Source of the DNA: Leptolyngbya sp. BL0902
Lineage (GTDB): Bacteria; Cyanobacteriota; Cyanobacteriia; Phormidesmidales; Phormidesmidaceae
Length of the DNA: 64,000 nucleotides
Reading direction: 5' to 3'
Assembly: GCF_016403105.1 (NCBI RefSeq)
Contig: NZ_CP046155.1
Location: 124,001 to 188,000 of the forward strand
Below are positions 7,731-14,867 of the stretch, one piece after another. A program made the position numbers and the translations under genes. Numbering within the stretch: position 1 is the first letter of the stretch; each line of letters begins with the position of its first letter. A model generated the notes under the pieces. It was not told the DNA's origin. It made no database searches and saw only the letters and a program-made list of their open reading frames with translations.

Positions 7731-9086
7731 ATGCACAGCCTCGAACAACTGCGCCAGGGCCAACTAGCGGGTCTCCAACGCCTCAATCTCTCCGCCCAAC
7801 TCACCACCTTTCCGGCGGAAATCTTTGATTTGGCCGACTCCCTAGAGGTGCTTGATCTATCGCGAAACCAGCTCAGCACCCTGCCGGAGGATCTGCCCCG
7901 GCTGCATCGGCTGAAGGTGATTTTTCTCAGCAACAATCAGTTTGAAACCTGGCCAGAGGTGTTGGCCCACTGCCCCCATCTGAGGATGATTGGGCTCAAG
8001 TCGAATCGCCTCACCCATCTGCCAGAGCAAGCCTTGCCGCCCCAAACCCGCTGGCTGATCCTGACCGATAACCAGCTCGAAACCCTGCCCGCCGCCATCG
8101 GCACGCTGCCACATCTCCAAAAGCTGATGCTGGCCGGAAACCGCCTCACCACCCTGCCCCCAGAACTGGCCCACTGCCGCAACCTAGAGCTGATTCGCCT
8201 TGCGGCTAACCAACTGACGGAGTTGCCCCCCTGGTTGTTGACGCTGCCCCGACTGTCTTGGCTAGCCTATGCGGGTAATCCCTTCTGTGCCCACTGGTCT
8301 GCCTCCGTGGCCGATAGCCTGCCCATCGCCAACTGGGCCGATCTGGTCAAGGGCGAGGTGCTGGGGCAAGGGGCGTCAGGGGTGATCACCAAGGGACGCT
8401 GGAAAACCGATCCTGGCGATCAGGAGGTCGCCATCAAGTTCTTCAAAGGAGACATCACGAGCGACGGCTACCCTGCCGATGAAATCCGAGCTTGCCTTGC
8501 AGCAGGCACCCACGACCACCTGATCAGCCCCATCGGCCAAGTGGCCCACCATCCCAAGGGGCAGCAAGGGCTGGTATTTCCGCTGATTCCCGCCAGCTAT
8601 CGGGTGTTGGGTGGCCCGCCCAGCCTAGAGAGCTGCACCCGCGACACCTATCCCCCCGACCGCACCTTTTCGTTAGCGGTGGCCCTCCGCATCGCCCACA
8701 GCCTTGCTGCCGCTGCCCACCATCTCCACCAGCGCGGCCTGCTCCACGGCGATCTGTACCCCCACAACACCCTCTACAACGACGACGGCATGGCCAAACT
8801 GGGCGACTTTGGGGCCGCGTCCTTTTACCCTGTGGATGATGTCGCCCTAGGGCAAGCCCTCGAACGTCTGGAAGTTCGCGCCTTTGGATGTGTGCTAGAA
8901 GACCTGCTGGATCGATGCCCCATCGCTGAGGATGACTCAGCGGCCTCAGCTACCTACACCGCCCTGCGTCAGCTTCAGCACCACTGCCAAGGGTCTGACC
9001 AGCGGCCTCGTTTCAGCGAGATTCTAGACCGCTTGGCCACCCATCTCGCCGAAACAGCGCCCACCCAGCCGCCTGCCTCGCCCTAG
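7731..9086 (+). CDS. Leucine-rich-repeat protein kinase fusion
   Basis: This 451-residue cytosolic protein has about eight leucine-rich repeats at roughly 10-200 (for example LEVLDLSRNQLSTLP and LQKLMLAGNRLTTLP). A protein-kinase domain follows at about 210-440. Kinase signatures are GQGASG (glycine loop), VAIKFF (ATP lysine near 234), HGDLYPHNTLYN (catalytic loop, Gly replacing the Arg of HRD) and DFGAA (metal-binding Asp near 359). The residues needed for catalysis are present. The activation segment is short and the usual APE motif is not evident, so activity should not be assumed. The LRR part probably binds a protein partner. The ATG at 7731 starts just before the first repeat. It converges with and overlaps the Tic20-like gene by four bases. 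Confidence 0.85.
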   Translation: MHSLEQLRQGQLAGLQRLNLSAQLTTFPAEIFDLADSLEVLDLSRNQLSTLPEDLPRLHRLKVIFLSNNQFETWPEVLAHCPHLRMIGLKSNRLTHLPEQALPPQTRWLILTDNQLETLPAAIGTLPHLQKLMLAGNRLTTLPPELAHCRNLELIRLAANQLTELPPWLLTLPRLSWLAYAGNPFCAHWSASVADSLPIANWADLVKGEVLGQGASGVITKGRWKTDPGDQEVAIKFFKGDITSDGYPADEIRACLAAGTHDHLISPIGQVAHHPKGQQGLVFPLIPASYRVLGGPPSLESCTRDTYPPDRTFSLAVALRIAHSLAAAAHHLHQRGLLHGDLYPHNTLYNDDGMAKLGDFGAASFYPVDDVALGQALERLEVRAFGCVLEDLLDRCPIAEDDSAASATYTALRQLQHHCQGSDQRPRFSEILDRLATHLAETAPTQPPASP

Positions 9087-9574
9087 CGCACCTGCATGTG
9101 GACGGCTTCGGAAATGGTGGGAATTTCGGCATATTCTCCCCGAAAGGTTTGGATGAGGGAATAGCCTACCGAAGCCAACATCCCCAGGAACAGGACGCTG
9201 GCAAAGGTTTGCACGAGCAGTCCACCGCTTCCCAACACGGGCTGCAACAGTTGCAGAATGAGGCCACCCACCGCCAGCATAAAACTCAGCAGAATGGCCT
9301 GCATGGTGTTAAAGCGGATGAAGCGGCTGATGTTTTCGTTGCGAACCACCAGCAAAATAAGCGCAAAGAAGACGATTAGCCCAAAGAAAGGAATGGATTG
9401 CTGGAGCCCCATGTAGGCGTTTAACAGTGGGGCAATGGGCAGCAGCAGCACCTGAATGGCGGGCACTTCCTGCATCACAAATACCCCGTAGGGCAACCCA
9501 GCCGTAATCGCCAGGATGTAGGGTAGGGCAGCAAACACTCGGTCGAGAATAGTGGGGGAACTGTTCCAGTTCAT
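9083..9574 (-). CDS. Tic20-family membrane protein
   Basis: This 163-residue protein has four predicted transmembrane helices and the family signature region RVFAALPYILAITAGLPYG near the N-terminus, followed by SIPFFGLIVFFAL and RFNTMQAILL. It matches the cyanobacterial Tic20/Ycf60-like family, homologous to the chloroplast inner-envelope import component; the role in cyanobacteria is not settled. The ATG at 9574 gives the standard length. A 9-bp tandem repeat lies in the upstream region. The stop overlaps that of the convergent kinase gene. Confidence 0.82.
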   Translation of the reverse strand: MNWNSSPTILDRVFAALPYILAITAGLPYGVFVMQEVPAIQVLLLPIAPLLNAYMGLQQSIPFFGLIVFFALILLVVRNENISRFIRFNTMQAILLSFMLAVGGLILQLLQPVLGSGGLLVQTFASVLFLGMLASVGYSLIQTFRGEYAEIPTISEAVHMQVR

Positions 9575-9632
9575 GGGGCTTTTCTCCGCTTTAGGGCAGC
9601 AGGGTATAGCTTTACCATACCGCAAAGTTTTA

Positions 9633-9659
9633 GGCTGTTCGGGCTGTTCGGGCTGTTCG
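9633..9659. repeat. Three tandem copies of a 9-bp unit
   Basis: GGCTGTTCG occurs three times without interruption, between the DUF3531 stop and the Tic20 start, where the Tic20 promoter or leader should be. A perfect short tandem array like this is prone to copy-number change. Confidence 0.8.
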
Positions 9660-9673
9660 GGCAGGTGCAGCGA

Positions 9674-10129
9674 CTAATCGTCTTCGGCATCCACAAATTC
9701 TGGGCGGCGGTTGCGCGGAATTGGCCAATCGGGGTTTTCGCCACCAATGTAGCAAGATTCGATCACCACATACTCGCGGCTAAACTGCTCTAGGGCGTTG
9801 ATCAACACATCTAGGGCCAGGGCGTCGCTGGTGCCGAGGTCAAACCAGCACCGCGCCCACACGCCCTGATACTCCACTTCGCCCATGTTGTGCATCACCG
9901 ACAGCAGGCTGTTATCCAGTTGGCTTTCGTCGTAGGGCATATAGCTGATATCTAGCCCAGTGTCTTGCACCTGAAGGTTTTCGGCATTGAAGCCGCCCAG
10001 CTTGCCCAGGAAAAACCAGGAGGAAAACACCTCGTCAATATACTGCTGCTCTAGACTAGAGGGCACGGTCTCGAACCGCAGCCAGATCCAGACGTTAAAG
10101 AAATCACACTCGCGGAATTCAACTCGCAT
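9674..10129 (-). CDS. DUF3531 family protein
   Basis: This 151-residue acidic soluble protein starts MRVEFRECDFFNVWIWL and contains SSWFFLGKLGGFNAENLQVQ and VWARCWFDLGTSDALALDVL. These are the conserved blocks of DUF3531, a family of cyanobacteria and plastids without an assigned function. The ATG at 10129 fits the usual start of the family; the frame is open further upstream. It is probably in one transcript with the Tic20-like gene 99 bases downstream. Confidence 0.8.
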   Translation of the reverse strand: MRVEFRECDFFNVWIWLRFETVPSSLEQQYIDEVFSSWFFLGKLGGFNAENLQVQDTGLDISYMPYDESQLDNSLLSVMHNMGEVEYQGVWARCWFDLGTSDALALDVLINALEQFSREYVVIESCYIGGENPDWPIPRNRRPEFVDAEDD

Positions 10130-10454
10130 TGCTATGGGGGGCCTGCACAGAGCTAGGATAGGACAGTTCATTCTGACACACCGCCTCCGCCAAACCGACA
10201 GCGCCCCAGTTCCGATTTGGCTCAAATCTGGCAGAATATCCACAGAACCAAGCCTAAACTTGAAGCTTCGGTCAAGACATTGCGGCTCCGTCTAGGGTCG
10301 TTTCCCAAAGTCGGTATGCTCTAGCCACCCCCTTGCCGAAAACGGTGGGACAGTCGCCCTTGGCTGGGGTCTGTGTGCTTAGGGATCTGTCTTGTTCGCA
10401 GCATCCCAGATACGTATCTGCTCTAATGGGCTCTATTACGAGACTTAAACTTCT
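10130..10454. other. Divergent intergenic region, no gene seen
   Basis: This 325-bp region separates a leftward DUF3531 gene from a rightward glycosyltransferase gene. It should contain both promoters. I find no convincing promoter hexamer pair, RNA structure or short coding frame. Confidence 0.5.
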
Positions 10455-11696
10455 ATGAAAATCACAATCATCGCCATGGAAATTCCCTTTCCTCCCATCC
10501 ATGGCGGCAGGGTAGACATCTGGAGACGAGTGGTAGCGTTAAGCGATCTAGGGGCCGAAGTACAGCTCGTATGTTGGTGTCCCGAACCACCTTCTGATCA
10601 GGATTTATTGGTCATTAAAAGCCATGTGAAACAGTTCTTTCCCATCACGTACAAACGGGGTCTAAGAAGCAAGATCAAGCGAACTATCAATCTCCTAAAG
10701 TATCCCCTTCAAGTGACCTCTCGGTTATTAAATAGCCAAGAATGGGACGATCTGCTTCAACAAACAAGGGGATTTTCTCCCGATGTGATCATGGCCGATC
10801 ACATTCATAGCGGCTTTCTGGCAGAGCAGATGAGCGATACCTTAGCGGTTCCCTTTGTGGTGCGCTCCCACGATATTGAGCATTTGCACTACGGCTATTG
10901 GCTTAAGGCTGCTAAGGGCATAAATAAACTCAAGCTTCAGCTCGCAATACTGCATTTGAAAGACTATGAATGGCAACTCCTCTCTAAGTGTGCAGCCTTT
11001 TATGATATTTCCGTAGATGACCTCAAGTTTTGGCAAGAGCAAGGCTTTCAAAATGGTCGCTTTCTCGCACCTATCGCCGATATCACAGCCTCTAGCAAAA
11101 CCGATGAGTCCATTAATGAACCTCCCGCACCAGAACAGGATGTCGTGTTCCTAGGCAACCTACGCACCGAAAATAATGTGGCTGGAGTCCTTTGGTTTTT
11201 GCAGTCGGTTTTGCCCCAGCTCAGACAGCAGCGCCCTGATATTAGTGTGTTGATTTCAGGCTCTAATCCTGTACCCAGTGTGGTAGAAGCTTGCGAAGCT
11301 GCTCAGGTGAGTTTGCTGCCCAATCCCCCTTCCGCCAGCCGAATTTATCGTTCTGGCAAGGTATTAATTAACCCCATTTCTACCGGAAGTGGCACCAGCA
11401 TCAAATCGGTAGATATGTTGTGCTTTGGTAAGCCCATTGTCACCCTAGAGAAGGGGCTCTTTGGCTTGCCCCAAGACGCTAGGAAATACTTCAAAGTGGC
11501 GACGGATGCCGACTCCTTCTGCCAGCTTATTCTGGAAGGACTGGAAGCAGGCGGAACGAGCGCTGAAGTGCAAGCCGAAATTGATTCCTACTTCGGCTAT
11601 CCTGTGATTCAAGCGTTTCTAGACGATCTAGATAGCCTTGTTCGCGCCCAAGCCCAAGTTCAAGCCCAACCCCCAGCCACCCTAGCCCCGCGCTAG
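10455..11696 (+). CDS. Family 4-like glycosyltransferase (GT-B fold)
   Basis: This 413-residue protein has an N-terminal Rossmann-like start, KITIIAMEIPFPPIHGGR, whose Gly-Gly turn is typical of GT4 acceptor domains, and RSHDIEHLHYGYW in the middle. The C-terminal donor-binding half has VVFLGNLRTENN and GSGTSIKSVDML, and KPIVTLEKGLFGL follows. It probably transfers a nucleotide-activated sugar to a polysaccharide or lipid at the inner membrane surface; donor and acceptor are unknown. The last 20 residues are an Ala/Gln/Pro-rich extension. The coding sequence is visibly AT-richer than its neighbours, and no other polysaccharide gene adjoins it, which hints at acquisition by transfer. Confidence 0.8.
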   Translation: MKITIIAMEIPFPPIHGGRVDIWRRVVALSDLGAEVQLVCWCPEPPSDQDLLVIKSHVKQFFPITYKRGLRSKIKRTINLLKYPLQVTSRLLNSQEWDDLLQQTRGFSPDVIMADHIHSGFLAEQMSDTLAVPFVVRSHDIEHLHYGYWLKAAKGINKLKLQLAILHLKDYEWQLLSKCAAFYDISVDDLKFWQEQGFQNGRFLAPIADITASSKTDESINEPPAPEQDVVFLGNLRTENNVAGVLWFLQSVLPQLRQQRPDISVLISGSNPVPSVVEACEAAQVSLLPNPPSASRIYRSGKVLINPISTGSGTSIKSVDMLCFGKPIVTLEKGLFGLPQDARKYFKVATDADSFCQLILEGLEAGGTSAEVQAEIDSYFGYPVIQAFLDDLDSLVRAQAQVQAQPPATLAPR

Positions 11697-11721
11697 ATCA
11701 GAACGCTGGAGTGTACCGCCC

Positions 11722-12378
11722 TCAGGCTAAGGCTTCCGTTAGCCAGCGGATGAGGGCGGTGTCGTCCTCGGTTTGGGAACGGCTGAGGGCGGCTTCCACC
11801 AGATCTAACCGGAGACCGGGCAACACAGCGGACACCTGGATTTGGCGACTGCCGCCCTCGGCCACGGCAAAGGCGATCACCTGCTGTTCTGCTACATTCA
11901 CCACCCAATACTCGCCAACTCCCAGCCGTTCATAGAGCAAGCGTTTGGCCCCTAGGTCGTCCTTGAAGGAACTCCCGCCAATTTCAATGGCCAGGGTGGG
12001 TGGGCCAAAAACATTGACATCAATGGGGGCATTATCCTGGGGCGGCAACCGAAAATTGGGGCCAATGTAGAAGGCCGCGTCGGGCTGACAGCCTCGCTCT
12101 CCAGTCTTGTAAAAGCTGCCGTTAATGAATTTGGCCATCCGCAGCCCGTGCCGCATAGCAAACAGGCTGACAACATCCATGACCACTGAATTCTGCCGTG
12201 CATGTCCACCGCCTAGGGGAGCCATTTCAAGCCTCATGTAGTTGTTGTCAAAATAGCCCTGGCCCTCGTTGTAGGGAGGTGTTTCTAGGGCGGCTAGGAA
12301 GTCTGCCCAGGTGGCTTTCACCCAGGTGTCGGTGGGCGGGGCGGTCGCTTGGGGTGCGGTGGACGTGGAAGGTGCCAT
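11722..12378 (-). CDS. Uma2-family (DUF820) putative nuclease
   Basis: This 218-residue protein has the Uma2 features: an N-terminal DFLAALETPPYNEGQGYF segment, a central QPDAAFYIG in which the Asp is the presumed metal ligand, and PPTLAIEIGGSS containing the Glu of a PD-(D/E)XK-like core. The family is hugely expanded in cyanobacteria. It is annotated as restriction-endonuclease-like, but biochemical activity is mostly untested. A second member lies at 33253-33909. The gene converges on the glycosyltransferase, with 25 bases between stops. Confidence 0.82.
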   Translation of the reverse strand: MAPSTSTAPQATAPPTDTWVKATWADFLAALETPPYNEGQGYFDNNYMRLEMAPLGGGHARQNSVVMDVVSLFAMRHGLRMAKFINGSFYKTGERGCQPDAAFYIGPNFRLPPQDNAPIDVNVFGPPTLAIEIGGSSFKDDLGAKRLLYERLGVGEYWVVNVAEQQVIAFAVAEGGSRQIQVSAVLPGLRLDLVEAALSRSQTEDDTALIRWLTEALA

Positions 12379-12557
12379 AGGGAAAAGTGCCCTTGAGGGT
12401 GAGAGAGGCAGAACAGGGGCCGTTAGGAGGGAGAAGAGACGAGGATGATGCCGCTTTTGTCCGGCTCCTCAAGCTCTTTGGGCCTCCTTAGGTGCCTATA
12501 ATGGGGGTTTGTGGATTCTGATATTCTACCCATCCTGCCCCTTAAGCACTGCCAACC

Positions 12558-14114
12558 ATGTCCTCCGACGCGACCCGTTCTGGCCAAAGCGCCTCCAGCC
12601 TCGAAGAAATCCGTGCCGCCCGTCTGCAAAAGGTGGAAGACCTGAAGCAGGTGGGTCAAAATCCCTTTGCCTACCGTTGGGATGTCACCCATCAGACGGC
12701 TCAACTCCAGGAAAAGTATGCTGATTTGGCCGCTGGGGAAGAGGTGGCAGACACCGTATCCATTGCCGGACGGATTTTGGCGCGGCGGGTGTTTGGCAAG
12801 TTGGCCTTCTTTGGTGTGCAAGACGAATCGGGCACCATCCAGCTTTATCTGGAAAAAGCCACCATCCAGGAGCAGATGGGAGCCGAGGACGAAAAAGCCT
12901 TCGACCACCTGAAACAGCTCACCGATGTGGGCGACATCATCGGCGTCACGGGCACCATTAAGCGCACCGATAAAGGCGAGCTTTCCATCAAAGTGCAGCG
13001 CTACGCCATGCTGACCAAGGCGCTGCTGCCCCTGCCGGATAAGTGGCACGGGTTAACCGACGTGGCCAAACGCTATCGCCAGCGCTACGTGGATTTGATC
13101 GTGAACCCCACCGTGCGCGATACCTTCCGCAAGCGAGCGCTGATTACCACCGGGATTCGCCGCTATTTAGAAGATCGAGGATTTTTGGAAATTGAAACCC
13201 CGGTGCTGCAAAGCGAGGCGGGCGGGGCGGAGGCGCGGCCCTTCATCACCTACCACAACACCCTGGAGATGGAGCTGTACCTGCGGATTGCCACGGAACT
13301 GCACCTGAAACGGCTGGTGGTGGGCGGCTTTGAGAAGGTGTTTGAAATTGGCCGCATCTTCCGCAACGAGGGCGTTTCCACCCGCCACAACCCCGAATTT
13401 ACCAGCGTCGAGTTCTACCAAGCCTACGCCGACTACCACGACTTTATGGATCTCACCGAAGACCTAGTCGCCACTTTGGCTAAGGACATCCTCGGCACCA
13501 CGCAGATCACCTACCAGGGCGTAGACATTGACCTCACCCCGCCCTGGAAGCGGATTTCCATGCATGATCTGGTGCAAGAACACACGGGGCTGGATTTCCA
13601 TGATTTCACAACCTTGGAGGAAGCCAAGGCGGCGGTGAAACCCCTCAACCTGCACGGGGTCGAGGATTGCGACTCCATCGGCAAGCTGCTGAACGAGGTG
13701 TTTGAGCAGAAAATCGAAGAAACCCTGATTCAGCCGACGTTTTTGATCGATCATCCCGTCGAAATTTCCCCCCTCTCCAAGCCCCACCGCAGCAAACCAG
13801 GTGTGGTGGAACGCTTCGAGCTATTTGTGGCCGGACGGGAAACCGCCAACGGCTTCTCGGAGTTGACCGACCCCATCGACCAGCGCCACCGCTTTGAGCT
13901 GCAAGCCGCCCGCAAAGCCGCCGGGGATGTAGAGGCCACCGGGGTGGATGAAGACTTCCTCACCGCCCTAGAACACGGGATGCCCCCCACCTGCGGCGAA
14001 GGCATCGGCATCGACCGTCTGGTAATGCTGCTCACCGATAGCGCCAGCATCCGCGATGTGATTGCCTTCCCGCTACTGAAACCAGAAAAGGAGGAAGATC
14101 GCGGGGAAGCATAA
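12558..14114 (+). CDS. lysS: Lysyl-tRNA synthetase, class II
   Basis: This 518-residue enzyme charges tRNA-Lys with lysine. An N-terminal OB-fold anticodon-binding domain ([20 protein letters not shown] at about 68) precedes the class II catalytic domain. Motif 2 is [16 protein letters not shown], and motif 3, [12 protein letters not shown], is near the C-terminus. The length is normal, and the membrane-anchoring tail (CAAD domain) found in some cyanobacterial synthetases is absent; the protein ends in a short acidic tail. The gene stands alone and its start is supported by the family N-terminal length. Confidence 0.96.
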   Translation: MSSDATRSGQSASSLEEIRAARLQKVEDLKQVGQNPFAYRWDVTHQTAQLQEKYADLAAGEEVADTVSIAGRILARRVFGKLAFFGVQDESGTIQLYLEKATIQEQMGAEDEKAFDHLKQLTDVGDIIGVTGTIKRTDKGELSIKVQRYAMLTKALLPLPDKWHGLTDVAKRYRQRYVDLIVNPTVRDTFRKRALITTGIRRYLEDRGFLEIETPVLQSEAGGAEARPFITYHNTLEMELYLRIATELHLKRLVVGGFEKVFEIGRIFRNEGVSTRHNPEFTSVEFYQAYADYHDFMDLTEDLVATLAKDILGTTQITYQGVDIDLTPPWKRISMHDLVQEHTGLDFHDFTTLEEAKAAVKPLNLHGVEDCDSIGKLLNEVFEQKIEETLIQPTFLIDHPVEISPLSKPHRSKPGVVERFELFVAGRETANGFSELTDPIDQRHRFELQAARKAAGDVEATGVDEDFLTALEHGMPPTCGEGIGIDRLVMLLTDSASIRDVIAFPLLKPEKEEDRGEA

Positions 14115-14131
14115 CGCGGTACAGGGTAGAT

Positions 14132-14205
14132 GTAGGGTGGGTGCAGGGTAATCGCGGCGACTCTACCTCCCCCTGGGCAGGCTGAACGCGGCCTAGGCAC
14201 CCTAC
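14132..14205. repeat. GTAGGGTG...CACCCTAC palindromic element
   Basis: GTAGGGTG at 14132-14139 and its complement at 14198-14205 bound a GC-rich 74-base segment between lysS and the acetyltransferase gene. The arm sequence recurs at 18872-18900, 32701-32729 and 48840-48866, marking a dispersed repeat family. Confidence 0.6.
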
Positions 14206-14241
14206 GCCGCCGTAGTGGTCACTGCTTCTAGGAGTATCGTT

Positions 14242-14829
14242 ATGGGTCAGCGATCCGCCACCGTCGCCACCACCGTCACGACTTGGTACTTTGAAATGCT
14301 GAGCCCGGAGGCTCTCCGGCCTAAGCGTTTTGATCCCTATGATTTGTCTATTCAGCGGATGGAGGTGCCTTGCCCGGAGTTTGGGCGGTTTCTCTATACT
14401 GCTGTGGGTGGGCCGTGGTACTGGTGTGATCGGCTGTCCTGGAGTTACGCCGACTGGCAGCGCCATTTGGAACGGCCAGAGGTGGAAATCTGGACAGCCT
14501 GGAGCGAGGGCACCCCAGCGGGCTATGTGGAACTGGAAGATCAGGCTCAGGGCAATGTTGAAATTGCCTACTTTGGCCTGTTGCCACAATTCATTGGCCA
14601 GGGGCTAGGCGGCTATTTGTTGACGGTGGGGGTGAGGGAAGCGTGGGGTATGGGCGCAACGCAGCGGGTGTGGGTGCATACCTGTAGTTTGGATGGCCCT
14701 GCGGCCTACCGCAACTACGAAGCCCGTGGGTTTGACCTCTACCGCACCGAAACCACCCTTAAGCTTCTGCCGCCTCTGCCGCCCGGCCCCTGGCCCCACA
14801 GTGGTGCTCCAGTGCCAGCAAAGGCTTAG
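14242..14829 (+). CDS. GNAT-family N-acetyltransferase
   Basis: This 195-residue protein has the acetyl-CoA pyrophosphate-binding loop IGQGLGGYLL preceded by VEIAYFGLLPQF (beta 4). The typical later motif LDGPAAYRNYEARGF follows, in which Tyr and Asn contact the substrate or CoA. It transfers an acetyl group from acetyl-CoA to an amine; the substrate is unknown. An AGGAG ribosome site at 14230 supports the ATG at 14242 over an upstream alternative at 14215. The C-terminus is Pro-rich. Confidence 0.83.
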   Translation: MGQRSATVATTVTTWYFEMLSPEALRPKRFDPYDLSIQRMEVPCPEFGRFLYTAVGGPWYWCDRLSWSYADWQRHLERPEVEIWTAWSEGTPAGYVELEDQAQGNVEIAYFGLLPQFIGQGLGGYLLTVGVREAWGMGATQRVWVHTCSLDGPAAYRNYEARGFDLYRTETTLKLLPPLPPGPWPHSGAPVPAKA

Positions 14830-14867
14830 CCTAAACAGGTGCAACTAGGCTGCTGACTCCAGGAAAA

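Noticed and set aside
11722-12378. Uma2 gene as a sign of a mobile element
   Set aside because: The family is a common expanded chromosomal family in cyanobacteria, and no inverted ends or transposase are adjacent.
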